Notes under the pieces: model-generated
What the model was told of the DNA's origin: nothing
Databases searched by the model: none
Seen by the model: the letters and a program-made list of their open reading frames with translations, nothing else
Program-made: the position numbers and the translations under genes
Shown here: one piece after another, positions 33,901 through 42,097 of the stretch
How the letters are laid out: each line of letters begins with the position of its first letter
How positions within the stretch are numbered: the first letter of the stretch is position 1
Source: Flavobacterium sp.
GTDB taxonomy: Bacteria; Bacteroidota; Bacteroidia; Flavobacteriales; Flavobacteriaceae
DNA: 64,000 nt
Reading direction: 5' to 3'
NCBI RefSeq assembly: GCF_029945805.1
Contig: NZ_JAQSDH010000022.1
Coordinates: 186,001 to 250,000 of the forward strand

Positions 33901-36385
33901 AAAATTGAGTTTAGTTATCAAAAACATGCTCCAACAGCATGTAGTTTTAAATGCTAAACATGAACTTGAAATCCGCATTAAAAAGAAATACAATCTGGGC
34001 GAAATTCCGTTTATCAAAATCAATTTAAAAGCGCTTCACGAAACTATTGATAACGAAATTCTTTCGTTTTTGAGTCAGCAAAATCAAGATGTTTATGATG
34101 AAATTCGAAAAATAGACTCGTTGACGGAAAGTTTAAATCAAACACTGAAAAAATATTTGGTTCATTTTGAAAACTTGTCGCTATTGCAATTGGACGATAA
34201 AATCAAAAAAATAATTGACAATCAGCATTACTTTCAATTGTATGCGAATCAGTTTGAAGAATTGACGGGATTGAATGCTTCGGTGATTTCATTATTGCGA
34301 AAAGAGCCGATTTCGTTAGACAAATTGCAAAAACTTTTAGCTGAAAAAACATTGCAAAACTACTATGCGAGTCATTTCAATCATCAGAAGTTTAATTTGG
34401 ATTTATTGCATCATACGATTCAGAAAATTGGTTTGCTAAACAAAGAACTGCTGACTTTAAACGGAAAATTCATCATTCAAAAACAGCAAAACGATTTCAA
34501 CGAACTCATCAAAAAATCAGAACTATCCGTTGCTGGAATGGGTGAAGCGGCAAAAGTCGAAAAAAAATCAATTCTGGAAGGTCGAAAAATTCTAGAAAAT
34601 GAATTCGGGAAATCGATGCGTTATAAATCAATCCGCGAGTTATCTACATCAGAATCAGGAAAAATCATCCGGGAACTGAAACCGATTTGGCTAATGAGTC
34701 CGCTGAGTGTTTCCGATACTTTACCGTTAGATGAAAATTATTTTGACGTAGTAATTTTTGACGAAGCCAGCCAGATTACTTTGGAAGAAGGCTTGCCACC
34801 AATTTACAGAGCCAAACAAACGATTATTGTGGGTGATGAAATGCAAATGCCGCCGAGTAATTTCTTTGGAAGTTCTTCTGGAAATACGGATGATTTATGG
34901 TTTGAAGCGGATTCCGAAAATGAATCATTCTCCATTGATGCTGATAGTTTCTTGACACAAGGCGCGCGCAAATTCCCTTCAATTATGTTGGGTTGGCATT
35001 ACCGAAGCAAGCATGAAGCGTTGATCGGATTTTCGAATGCCTCGTTTTATAATAATCAATTGTTGACAATTCCGGATGTGAAAGATCATCAGAATGAATC
35101 GCAGGAAATCAGTGTAGAAAACACGACTGATGCTGTTCAAAACATTCAACATCTTTATGATAAACCAATTTCGTATCACTATATCAACAAAGGAATTTAT
35201 GAAGCGCGTAGCAATGTTTTAGAAGCGCAATATATTGCTGAAATGACCAGAAGCCTTCTTTTTGAAAACAATGGCTACAGCGTCGGAATTGTGGCTTTCT
35301 CAATGGAACAACAAAACGAAATTGAAACGGCACTTCAGGATTTATGTGTGAAAGATAAAGTTTTTGAGAATTTACTCGAAGAAGAATACAAGCGAATTGA
35401 AGACAATCAGTTTGTTGGGTTATTCATCAAAAACCTTGAAAATGTTCAGGGCGACGAGCGCGATATTATCATCATGAGTACGTGTTATGGTTATGATCCA
35501 CGTGGAAAAATGCTGATGAATTTTGGCCCAATCAACAAACGCGGCGGCGAAAAACGTCTAAATGTTTTGTTTTCAAGAGCGAAGAAAAGCATGTGTGTCG
35601 TGAGTTCAATCAAATACACAGATATCAAAAATGAATACAATGACGGTGCGAATTACTTTAGAAAATACCTTCAATATGCCGAATTAGTGAGCCTCGGAAA
35701 TTTGGAAGCGGCGAATAATGTACTGAACAGTATTTCGAATAATTCGGCTGCAGCCAATGTGTCACCAACGGCTGTTGCTGTAAAATTAGAACTTGAAAAA
35801 CAAGGGTATTTCGTTACAGAAAACGTGGGTCAAAGTAGTTTCAAATGCAGTCTTGGCGTTAAAAAACATAATGATGATACCGAATTTATTCTAGGAATTA
35901 GCATTGACGATGAAACTCATTATGGCAACGATGATGTTTTGGAACAATACTTTTTGAAACCCGAATTACTGAAACACAACGGTTGGAAATTGTGCCAAAT
36001 TTATACCAAAGACTGGATTGACAATCAAAATCGCGTGATCAAAATGCTGAAAAGTGCGTTGAATAATGAAGCTTTTTTTGAACCAGTTCTCATTGAAAAA
36101 AGAGTGCCTTTTGAAGTCGAAAAACCTGTAACTGTTTTGCTGAGCGAAGAGCCGGCAGTTATTTCTAATTCGAATCAGAATGCGACCAAATTAATCAGCA
36201 CTGAAAACGGCAGCAATAAGTTTTGGGAAGTTTCGGTAACGAATGGAGAATTGATAATTCAATATGGTAAAATTGGAACCAAAGGACAAAAACTCATAAA
36301 AGCATTTGATTCTGAAGAAATTGCAACACGCGAAATGCAGACATTAATTCGCCAGAAATTAGCGCGTGGTTACAGAGAAGTGTAG
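30977..36385 (+). CDS. kinase-like / DUF4011 / SF1 helicase / nuclease-like / WGR protein
   Basis: A 1802-residue multidomain protein. Residues 30-220 resemble a kinase C-lobe (VAKIHNQGKVAGLEKLETIFV, SDIYVLGMIMA, DRRKRWKDLNEI) but lack HRD and DFG. From about 240 comes a DUF4011-type region (LRNRLFDNSRRNRLLYY). The split SF1 helicase has Walker A GPPGTGKS (638-645), Walker B DEASQ (from 1262), GDEMQMPP, VQGDERDIIIMS and LFSRAKK. Residues about 1600-1690 look like the Vsr/REase-like domain that ends such proteins, but with Ser at two expected acid positions (1625, 1642). A WGR domain ends the protein (about 1746-1802). It abuts nadD with no gap. An anti-phage or nucleic-acid surveillance role is inferred. 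Confidence 0.88.
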   Translation: MKIQDTKFYKFLTSHFDKGLFANDDVVAVMMPLLQTVAKIHNQGKVAGLEKLETIFVEDEKLNIVSDEFKTQNNASQFASFFSDQSKTFNISSEVVQKVAVGEDDTTEAYFDQSVQSSDEPIVKPMYLKNYDCFEFAFNHHDPLSDIYVLGMIMASQALNLDFTDVDDLNEFVANRKSMVFVNPKIHPAIANIILGMTQLDRRKRWKDLNEIIEKLKNYRDYNPETEYDISKIIQPKKTSKQQYIQEKLRNRLFDNSRRNRLLYYKPNLKFLNLTIASVPQVLNYKNIDPNSLFYWNTEISKKISNNSSISLNKYLRFEDNPYIVPTLDKIRLEANKDVNEYGFSQLKLVLCFLNWYNTKENATEKIETPFLLTPINLTKKKGVKDEFTLDFVDDEVEINPVLANMLKDLYGIKLPERIQLSETSITDVFQLLKHQIESNNSGITLENIDKPRIKLIHTQAQSTLHQFKKRNSKRQAVADIKNIAYSYSQDDFQPFGLQLFKQYIEDEASGLEFLIDSDIKLNPKQFSENKTIDREFYTLDEGEVNPFIWEFDTCNMVIGNFNYKKMSLVRDYNMVIENELNSQVFDHLFADLSQRNFKAETNSVNAFTKTYNVVASDPTQNKAVLLSEAGENYIIQGPPGTGKSQTIANLVANFVANGKKILFVCEKRAALDVVFYRLKNQGLDELCCLIHDSQSDKKEFVLNLKSTYESFTKAKKIFESTKKERDTVAQSLESELNILHEFHQFMKFKNPKSDASIKDILEVLVFNSETISSADLVALDPFASYSDWEIYNEKINALYQINLETNKNEYLSQHPFQYFSMEAMRKLNNVAEIVENLQLANEKIDDLTEILDTAGFLVNSDSSFNDVQSFLTRCRQAIPFYETNQETILSDKKNTVITLDNELEQLEKYSIEIGKLESQYPYWSEKISEIDAQNALPILEKSEDSFLNIFNGNYKNIKNQILKLYDVSKHNIKPKLSLVIKNMLQQHVVLNAKHELEIRIKKKYNLGEIPFIKINLKALHETIDNEILSFLSQQNQDVYDEIRKIDSLTESLNQTLKKYLVHFENLSLLQLDDKIKKIIDNQHYFQLYANQFEELTGLNASVISLLRKEPISLDKLQKLLAEKTLQNYYASHFNHQKFNLDLLHHTIQKIGLLNKELLTLNGKFIIQKQQNDFNELIKKSELSVAGMGEAAKVEKKSILEGRKILENEFGKSMRYKSIRELSTSESGKIIRELKPIWLMSPLSVSDTLPLDENYFDVVIFDEASQITLEEGLPPIYRAKQTIIVGDEMQMPPSNFFGSSSGNTDDLWFEADSENESFSIDADSFLTQGARKFPSIMLGWHYRSKHEALIGFSNASFYNNQLLTIPDVKDHQNESQEISVENTTDAVQNIQHLYDKPISYHYINKGIYEARSNVLEAQYIAEMTRSLLFENNGYSVGIVAFSMEQQNEIETALQDLCVKDKVFENLLEEEYKRIEDNQFVGLFIKNLENVQGDERDIIIMSTCYGYDPRGKMLMNFGPINKRGGEKRLNVLFSRAKKSMCVVSSIKYTDIKNEYNDGANYFRKYLQYAELVSLGNLEAANNVLNSISNNSAAANVSPTAVAVKLELEKQGYFVTENVGQSSFKCSLGVKKHNDDTEFILGISIDDETHYGNDDVLEQYFLKPELLKHNGWKLCQIYTKDWIDNQNRVIKMLKSALNNEAFFEPVLIEKRVPFEVEKPVTVLLSEEPAVISNSNQNATKLISTENGSNKFWEVSVTNGELIIQYGKIGTKGQKLIKAFDSEEIATREMQTLIRQKLARGYREV

Positions 36386-36967
36386 TTACTTTTTGTAGAA
36401 AGAACTACTGTCAATGTACTCCCAAACTTTTTGTGGTAGCATTGGCGAAACATTCTTTTTATTTTTAATGTTTTCGCGGATGAACGTTGACGACAGTTCA
36501 ATCACTGGAGCACCAACTCTGTGAATTTTTGGACTGTTGATAAACTGATTATCCATTTCACCCGAATTCAATCTTGGATAGACATAAATGTTATGGTTGG
36601 CTAAAATCACTTCGTAGTTTTTCCACTTATGAAGCGAGTTGAGATTGTCCTCACCCATGATTAAGGCAAACTCATATTTTGGATATTTCTCTTCTAAATG
36701 TGCCAAAGTTGTGACCGTATAATTCGGTTGTGGTAATTTAAATTCGATATCAGAAGGTTTAATTTTAATAAAATCTTCCGTTGCTAGATTGACCATGTGC
36801 AAACGCTGATAATCGTCTAGTAAAGTATTTTTTTGCTTAAGCGGATTGTGCGGCGTAACGACCATCCAAACTTGATCCAAATCAGAATGTTCGGCCATAT
36901 GATTGGCAATAATCATGTGCCCGATATGAATGGGATTGAAGGTTCCGAAGTATAATCCGATTTTCAT
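36386..36967 (-). CDS. nadD: nicotinate-nucleotide adenylyltransferase
   Basis: A 193-residue enzyme that adenylates nicotinate mononucleotide in NAD synthesis. The nucleotidyltransferase motifs are textbook: GTFNPIHIGHM at the N-terminus (GxFxPxHxGH) and SSTFIRENI near the C-terminus (SxTxxR). It follows gmk and yicC on the same strand, a common flavobacterial order. Its stop is directly next to the stop of the convergent helicase gene. Confidence 0.97.
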   Translation of the reverse strand: MKIGLYFGTFNPIHIGHMIIANHMAEHSDLDQVWMVVTPHNPLKQKNTLLDDYQRLHMVNLATEDFIKIKPSDIEFKLPQPNYTVTTLAHLEEKYPKYEFALIMGEDNLNSLHKWKNYEVILANHNIYVYPRLNSGEMDNQFINSPKIHRVGAPVIELSSTFIRENIKNKKNVSPMLPQKVWEYIDSSSFYKK

Positions 36968-36977
36968 TTTTTAAAAA

Positions 36978-37008
36978 GATAACAACTAACAGCTAACGGC
37001 TGACAGCT
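36978..37008. repeat. short repeat CAACTAACAGCTAACGGCTGACAGC
   Basis: Tandem seven-base units AACTAAC, AGCTAAC, GGCTGAC in the gap between nadD and gmk. Same style as at 14393. Confidence 0.55.
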
Positions 37009-37013
37009 TTTAT

Positions 37014-37583
37014 TTACTTAACAAATTCTTTCACCAACTGATATGCGTCTTCTTTGGCTACATCCAAATCGTAATTTTTGATGATAGTGTCAAATTGTGG
37101 TGCCGTTGCCAATTCAACGTGTGCTTTCGCGATTCGCATATTAATTTTGTCTTCACTTTCTGTTGAGCGTTCTTTTAAGCGGCGTTTCAGTTCGTCAACA
37201 CTTGGTGGTTTTACAAAAACGGCTAAGGTTTCTTTAGGAAATTTTGACTTAATTCGCAATCCGCCAGAAACATCAATGTCGAAAATTACGTTTTTCCCTT
37301 TTGCCCAAATTCTCTCGACTTCACTTTTCAAAGTTCCGTAAAAGTTATCGCGGTATACTTCTTCCCATTCGATAAAATCATCAGCCTTAATGTGCTTTTT
37401 AAACTCTTCAATCGACATGAAATAATAATCTTTTCCGTGTGCTTCTTCACCACGAAGTTCGCGAGTTGCAGCTGAAATAGAAAACTCCAAATTCAATTCG
37501 GGTTGTGCCAATAAATGCCTTACTATAGTGGTTTTTCCCGATCCTGATGGCGCTGAGAATACTAATAATTTTCCTTTGTTCAT
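37014..37583 (-). CDS. gmk: guanylate kinase
   Basis: A 189-residue cytosolic kinase that makes GDP from GMP. P-loop FSAPSGSGKTTIVRHL (residues about 8-23), GMP-binding EFSISAATRELRGEEAHGKDYYF and FIEWEEVYRDNFYGT, and the lid region RLKERSTESEDKINMR. Normal length. It lies between yicC and nadD; the gap to yicC contains a palindromic repeat. Confidence 0.98.
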   Translation of the reverse strand: MNKGKLLVFSAPSGSGKTTIVRHLLAQPELNLEFSISAATRELRGEEAHGKDYYFMSIEEFKKHIKADDFIEWEEVYRDNFYGTLKSEVERIWAKGKNVIFDIDVSGGLRIKSKFPKETLAVFVKPPSVDELKRRLKERSTESEDKINMRIAKAHVELATAPQFDTIIKNYDLDVAKEDAYQLVKEFVK

Positions 37584-37624
37584 TATATGCTGAATTTATT
37601 TCAGTAGTCTTAAAATTTATTTTT

Positions 37625-37684
37625 GCCACAGATTAACGGATTACAATGATTTTTCAATCTGTGCGAATCTGTGAAATCTGTGTC
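37625..37684. repeat. CACAGATT-type palindromic repeat
   Basis: GCCACAGATTAACGGATTAC, a short spacer, then repeated CAATCTGTGCGAATCTGTG and AATCTGTGTCA. The left arm carries CACAGATT and the right arm AATCTGTG three times. It sits inside the yicC-gmk operon. Confidence 0.75.
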
Positions 37685-37689
37685 AAATA

Positions 37690-38550
37690 TTACAATACGT
37701 TTAGTACTTGCTCTTTAATTTTCTCCAATTCGTCCTTCATCATTACAACCAATTTTTGCATTTCGGTATGATTTGATTTGGAACCCATTGTATTGATTTC
37801 GCGTCCCATTTCTTGGGTAATGAAACCTAATTTTCTACCGTTAGCTTCAGTTCCTGCAATGGTTTCGATGAAATAATTTAAATGATTCTCCAAACGCACT
37901 TTTTCTTCAGTTATATCGTATTTTTCAAGATAAAAAATTAATTCTTGTTCGAAACGACTTTCATCTACGTTCTCTTTTAATTCATCCAAAGCAGTTCGCA
38001 AACGTGTTTTTACCGTTTCCACTCGTTCTGAATCATACGCAACCGCATTGTTCATTAACGTCATGATATTGGCAATACGATGCAAAAATTCTCTTTCTAA
38101 TGAAACGCCTTCATCTTTTCTGAATTGGGCAATATTTTCTAAAGCTTCATCGATTACTGTTTGGATTTTTTTCCATTCATTTTCATCGATTTCGTCACGC
38201 TCCGTTTTTAGTGCATCTGGCATTCTGACAGCCATTTTCATCAATTCGGTTTCATCTGCATTTGGAATCACCGCTTTCATTTGATTGATATAGCCTCGAA
38301 CTATTGGAACATTTATTTTAGATGTCGTTTCCTCGCCAGTAACTTCGATATACAATGAAAAATCTATTTTTCCACGTTCCAATCTTACGGAAAGTTGGTT
38401 TCTTAATCCCAATTCCATTTCGCGGAAAACAGACGGCATTCTGGTATTTAAATCCAAACCTTTAGAGTTTAACGATTTGATTTCTACGGTAATTTTTTTA
38501 GTTGGGAGTTGCAAAGTTGCTTTTCCAAAACCCGTCATTGATTGTATCAT
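37690..38550 (-). CDS. yicC: YicC/YloC family endoribonuclease
   Basis: A 286-residue protein of the YicC family, members of which act as RNA endonucleases in stress and small-RNA control in other bacteria. The N-terminus MIQSMTGFGKA and the C-terminal signature HLNYFIETIAGTEANGRKLGFITQEMGREINTMGSKSNH are characteristic, with the conserved Gln-Glu-Arg-Glu residues thought to bind metal and RNA. First gene of the yicC-gmk-nadD run. Confidence 0.96.
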   Translation of the reverse strand: MIQSMTGFGKATLQLPTKKITVEIKSLNSKGLDLNTRMPSVFREMELGLRNQLSVRLERGKIDFSLYIEVTGEETTSKINVPIVRGYINQMKAVIPNADETELMKMAVRMPDALKTERDEIDENEWKKIQTVIDEALENIAQFRKDEGVSLEREFLHRIANIMTLMNNAVAYDSERVETVKTRLRTALDELKENVDESRFEQELIFYLEKYDITEEKVRLENHLNYFIETIAGTEANGRKLGFITQEMGREINTMGSKSNHTEMQKLVVMMKDELEKIKEQVLNVL

Positions 38551-38583
38551 TGGTATTTTTTAATAGACTTCAAATATATGAAA

Positions 38584-38643
38584 AAGTGTTCAGTGTTCAG
38601 TGTTGCGTAATCAGTTCTACATTGTTTGCTGCAGACTAATTAC
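38584..38643. repeat. GTGTTCAGT tandem repeat
   Basis: AGTGTTCAGTGTTCAGTGTT, then a spacer and ACTAATTACTGCTCACT, between the DMT transporter stop and the yicC start. It shares text with the repeat at 12219-12268. Confidence 0.6.
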
Positions 38644-39526
38644 TGCTCACTTTCTTTTGTGTGACCAAGTAAACGCCAACAAATATCAAAACTGCCGAAA
38701 CAATTTTAACTAAAGTTAGTTCGTCTTTTCCTAAACCGATGGCAAAAATGGTAGCGAAAAGCGGCTGCAGATAAATGAAAACAGCTACGGTCGTTGGTTT
38801 GAGCTCGCGCATTGAAACTAAGTTGAACAAATAGGTGAAAAATGTGGTAAAGAGCACTACAAACCCAATTTCCCAAAGAATGTAAGTGGGAATTGTGGTC
38901 CAATGTATTTCATGATATTCGCTCCATCCGAAAGGCAAAACCATCAGTAAACCAAAAGCATAAATCCATTTTACAAACGTAAATGCATTGTACTTATCCA
39001 TTAATTTTTTGACTACTATTAGATAAAAACCATAGGACACCGCATTGACAAAAACGAGAAAATTTCCCAGCATTGCATTGGAAGCGTTACCAATAGATTT
39101 GCCATACAAAATTAAAAATCCGGTGCCGAAAAGGCCAAGTAAAATACCGATTATTTTTCTGAATTTCATTTTTTCTTTCATAATAATAGCCGAAAGAATC
39201 AATACAATTATTGGTGTGGTAACCATGAGAACCGCTGCTGAAATTGGAGAAGTTAGGCTCAATCCTTTGAAAAAAGTCAGCATATTTAGTGCTACTCCAA
39301 AAAAAGCGGCCGCAATAATTCGTGGAAAATCGTTCAGTTGAATTTTCTCTTTGGGACCAAAAAAAGAAACGGCCCAAAACAATACTGTGGCGCCTAAAAC
39401 GCGGAGCAAAATAAATCCGTAGGGCTTCACATAAGTAGGCATTACATCTTTGGCAATCGTAAACGAAACTCCATAAATTATTGAAACCATCATGGCGGCT
39501 AGTAACGCCCATGTTCTTTTTGACAT
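38636..39526 (-). CDS. DMT-superfamily (EamA) transporter
   Basis: A 296-residue inner-membrane protein with ten predicted helices and two EamA repeats (WALLAAMMVSIIYGVSFTIAK at the start, NASNAMLGNFLVFVNAVSYGFYLIVVKKL in the second half). Drug/metabolite transporters export amino acids, nucleosides or other small molecules; the substrate cannot be told. The start codon overlaps the stop of the ArsC-like gene by one base, so the two are likely co-translated. Confidence 0.93.
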   Translation of the reverse strand: MSKRTWALLAAMMVSIIYGVSFTIAKDVMPTYVKPYGFILLRVLGATVLFWAVSFFGPKEKIQLNDFPRIIAAAFFGVALNMLTFFKGLSLTSPISAAVLMVTTPIIVLILSAIIMKEKMKFRKIIGILLGLFGTGFLILYGKSIGNASNAMLGNFLVFVNAVSYGFYLIVVKKLMDKYNAFTFVKWIYAFGLLMVLPFGWSEYHEIHWTTIPTYILWEIGFVVLFTTFFTYLFNLVSMRELKPTTVAVFIYLQPLFATIFAIGLGKDELTLVKIVSAVLIFVGVYLVTQKKVSSN

Positions 39527-39879
39527 TAGCTAAGCACTTTTGTAACTTCAATAATATTTTTTTGTCCGTTGCCGATATAAATTTTGTCGTCAATGATAAA
39601 AACAGGACGACTCAAAAAGGTATAATGTTCTAAGAGATATTTCTTGAAATCGGCTTCAGTCAATGCTTTATTTTTCAAATCCATCGATTTATACAGTTGG
39701 GCTTTTTTGCTGAAAAGTGCTTCGTAACTTCCGGAAAGAGAATGCATTTCTTCCAATTCCTTCTCGGTAATTGGATTTTGACGAATGTCGTGAAATTCCA
39801 ATCGATCCGTATTTGGCAGTGATTTTATAATTTTTCGACACGTATCGCACGAAGCTAAATAGTAGATTTTATTCGTCAT
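39526..39879 (-). CDS. ArsC/Spx-family thioredoxin-fold protein
   Basis: A 117-residue protein of the ArsC-like group. The N-terminal motif YLASCDTCRKI carries a CxxC pair and resembles Spx/YffB. IRQNPITEKELEEM and LSRPVFIIDDKIYIG (with the cis-Pro) complete the fold. It may be a reductase using glutathione or thioredoxin, but arsenate reduction is not shown and no arsenic-resistance gene is close. Upstream member of a pair with the EamA transporter. Confidence 0.88.
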   Translation of the reverse strand: MTNKIYYLASCDTCRKIIKSLPNTDRLEFHDIRQNPITEKELEEMHSLSGSYEALFSKKAQLYKSMDLKNKALTEADFKKYLLEHYTFLSRPVFIIDDKIYIGNGQKNIIEVTKVLS

Positions 39880-39948
39880 GAAATTTCTTTTTGCAAAGGA
39901 AAATCATTTGAAACTTATAATCTGTATTTTTATCAAAAATTTAAAATA

Positions 39949-40386
39949 ATGCAAACATTTACAAAAGAAGTTTCGGTTCGTTGGTCAGATTTAGATCCTA
40001 ATTTTCATGTTCGACACAGCGTTTATTATGATTTTGGCGCGCAACATAGAGTTGAAATTCTGGAGCAGTTGGGATTGAATATGCGAATTATGCAGGAAAA
40101 CAATTTTGGTCCCATTTTATTTCGGGAAGAATGTATTTTCAGAAAAGAGATTAGACAAAATACCAAAGTTTTCATTAGCACTAAAGTGGGGAAAATAAGA
40201 GACGATGCTTCTCGTTGGACGCTTGTACACGAATTAAAAAACGAAAAAGAGGAACTTCTGGCTACAATTACTGTTGATGGCGCTTGGATGGATACAAAAC
40301 TCCGAAAAATTGCAAATCCGACGCCACAAATTGCGATTGATGTTATGAACTTAATGCCTAAATCGGATCATTTTACACAATTATAA
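39949..40386 (+). CDS. acyl-CoA thioesterase (4HBT hotdog fold)
   Basis: A 145-residue hotdog-fold thioesterase. VRWSDLDPNFHVRHSVYYDF contains the catalytic Asp and the Asn/His region, followed by the long hotdog helix (GAQHRVEILEQLGL). Single-domain proteins of this kind hydrolyse acyl-CoA or hydroxybenzoyl-CoA thioesters; the chain preference is not known. It is followed three bases later by the DinB gene, suggesting an operon. Confidence 0.92.
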   Translation: MQTFTKEVSVRWSDLDPNFHVRHSVYYDFGAQHRVEILEQLGLNMRIMQENNFGPILFREECIFRKEIRQNTKVFISTKVGKIRDDASRWTLVHELKNEKEELLATITVDGAWMDTKLRKIANPTPQIAIDVMNLMPKSDHFTQL

Positions 40387-40389
40387 AAA

Positions 40390-40845
40390 ATGGAAGCTAC
40401 ATTCAACATCAATAAAAGCAGTCGAAATATAGTACTGACTTTTTTAGAAAATCATTCTTTGGAAAAACTTAATACCATTCCCGAAGGATTTAATAATAAT
40501 TTAATTTGGAATATTGGGCACATTATTGTGGTTCAACAAATGCTCGTTTACAAATTATCTGGTTTGCCAATGATGATTTCGGATGAAATGGTTGAGCACT
40601 ATAAAAAAGGCACAAAACCAGAACATAATGTTGAGCAAAGACAGGTAGACGAAATCAAAGCACTTTTGTTTTCTACCTTGGAACAAACCAAAAAAGATTT
40701 TTCAGAAAATGTATTTCAAAACTATGCAGAATTTACGACAGGAACTGGATACTACTTATCATCCGCTAAAGAAGCGATCGAATTTAACAACTTTCACGAA
40801 GCACTTCACATTGGATTTATGATGCAAATTAAGAAGTTTATATAA
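40390..40845 (+). CDS. DinB-like metal-binding protein
   Basis: A 151-residue four-helix-bundle protein of the DinB/YfiT group. The three metal-binding histidines fit IWNIGHIIVVQQ, LHIGFMM and the N-terminal/central His positions, though the second is less clear. Family members act as thiol-dependent transferases in some actinobacteria and bacilli; function here is unknown. Second gene after the thioesterase. Confidence 0.86.
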   Translation: MEATFNINKSSRNIVLTFLENHSLEKLNTIPEGFNNNLIWNIGHIIVVQQMLVYKLSGLPMMISDEMVEHYKKGTKPEHNVEQRQVDEIKALLFSTLEQTKKDFSENVFQNYAEFTTGTGYYLSSAKEAIEFNNFHEALHIGFMMQIKKFI

Positions 40846-40879
40846 CGTTAAACTCGTTTCGACATCCGAAAAATTAAAA

Positions 40880-40887
40880 TATCTTTG
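40880..40887 (+). promoter_or_regulatory. -7 element of the cystathionine gamma-synthase gene
   Basis: TATCTTTG followed by C, a full TAnnTTTG match, 17 bases before the ATG at 40905. Confidence 0.6.
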
Positions 40888-40904
40888 CCCAAAATTACAA
40901 ACAG

Positions 40905-42047
40905 ATGAAATTCAATACCAAAGTAATACATGGTGGCCAACATCATGAACCAGTTACCGGAGCCGTAATGCCGCCGGTATTTCAAACCTCAACATATGTA
41001 CAAACTTCACCGGGAAAACCAGTTGGAGATTATGAATACTCAAGAGCTGCAAATCCAACGCGTCAGGCTTTAGAAGATGCTTTGGCTTCTATAGAAAATG
41101 GAGCTCGTGGTTTAGCGTTTTCATCGGGATTAGCGGCTACCGATTGTTTACTAAGAATGTTCAAAGCGGGTGATGAAATCATCGCAATGGACGATTTATA
41201 TGGTGGAACTTACCGTCTTTTTACAAGATTATATAAAGACAGTGGTATCAAATTTCACTTTGTAGATATGAATGATACAACCAAATTCCAGTCTTTGATT
41301 AACGAAAATACGAAATTGGTTTGGGTTGAAACGCCAACAAATCCATTGATGAAATTGGCAGACATTGCTGAAATCGCAAAAATCACAAAAAAACACAATA
41401 TTCTTTTTGCTGTAGACAATACGTTTGCAACACCTTATCTTCAAAAACCATTGGATTTGGGTGCTGATATCGTAATGCATTCGGCTACAAAATACCTTGG
41501 CGGACATTCAGATGTTATTGCTGGCGCTTTGATCATTAAAGACAAAGATTTGGGAGACGAATTGCATTTTAAACAATTTGCAACTGGCGCAACGTTAGGA
41601 CCAATGGACAGTTTCTTGGTTTTAAGAGGAATCAAAACCTTGCATTTACGTGTACAACGTCATTGTGAAAACGGTGAAAAAGTAGCCGCGTTCCTTAGCA
41701 ATCATCCAGAAGTTGCTACTGTTTATTATCCTGGATTGCCGAGCCATCCGTATCATGAAATTGCTAAAAAGCAAATGAGTGGTTTTGGCGGAATGGTTTC
41801 TTTCACCTTCAAATCTGGGAAAATGCAAGATGCTATTTCATTTTTAGAAAAACTAAAAGTATTCACTTTAGCAGAGTCGCTTGGTGGTGTAGAATCTCTT
41901 GCCAATCATCCAACCTTGATGACACACGCTTCAATTCCGGCAGAAAAACGACTGGAAGTTGGGATAACTGATGATTTAGTGCGTTTGAGCGTTGGCGTTG
42001 AAGATATCGCCGATTTATTAGCCGATTTAGAGCAGGCATTTAGATAA
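40905..42047 (+). CDS. metB: cystathionine gamma-synthase / PLP-dependent trans-sulfuration enzyme
   Basis: A 380-residue PLP enzyme of the Cys/Met metabolism family. The PLP lysine is K196 in MHSATKYLGGHSD. Other landmarks are YEYSRAANPTRQALE, SSGLAATDCLL, DDLYGGTYRLF and VDNTFATPYLQ. The family makes or breaks cystathionine; the match fits cystathionine gamma-synthase best, but a lyase or homocysteine-forming role cannot be excluded from sequence. A strong terminator follows. Confidence 0.93.
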   Translation: MKFNTKVIHGGQHHEPVTGAVMPPVFQTSTYVQTSPGKPVGDYEYSRAANPTRQALEDALASIENGARGLAFSSGLAATDCLLRMFKAGDEIIAMDDLYGGTYRLFTRLYKDSGIKFHFVDMNDTTKFQSLINENTKLVWVETPTNPLMKLADIAEIAKITKKHNILFAVDNTFATPYLQKPLDLGADIVMHSATKYLGGHSDVIAGALIIKDKDLGDELHFKQFATGATLGPMDSFLVLRGIKTLHLRVQRHCENGEKVAAFLSNHPEVATVYYPGLPSHPYHEIAKKQMSGFGGMVSFTFKSGKMQDAISFLEKLKVFTLAESLGGVESLANHPTLMTHASIPAEKRLEVGITDDLVRLSVGVEDIADLLADLEQAFR

Positions 42048-42066
42048 AATCATTTTTTTAAAGAGT

Positions 42067-42097
42067 AAAAAACCAGAAAAATATTTCTGGTTTTTTT
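42067..42097 (+). terminator. Rho-independent terminator after metB
   Basis: Hairpin AAAAAACCAGAAA / TTTCTGGTTTTTT with a four-base loop and a T-run. Confidence 0.9.

Noticed and set aside
39087-39593. Minus-strand 168-residue ORF
   Set aside because: Out-of-frame overlap with the EamA transporter and ArsC-like genes, which have clear family motifs.
39526-39879. True arsenate reductase
   Set aside because: It has the fold and a CxxC, but no arsenic-resistance neighbours, and the motif is closer to Spx/YffB-like proteins.
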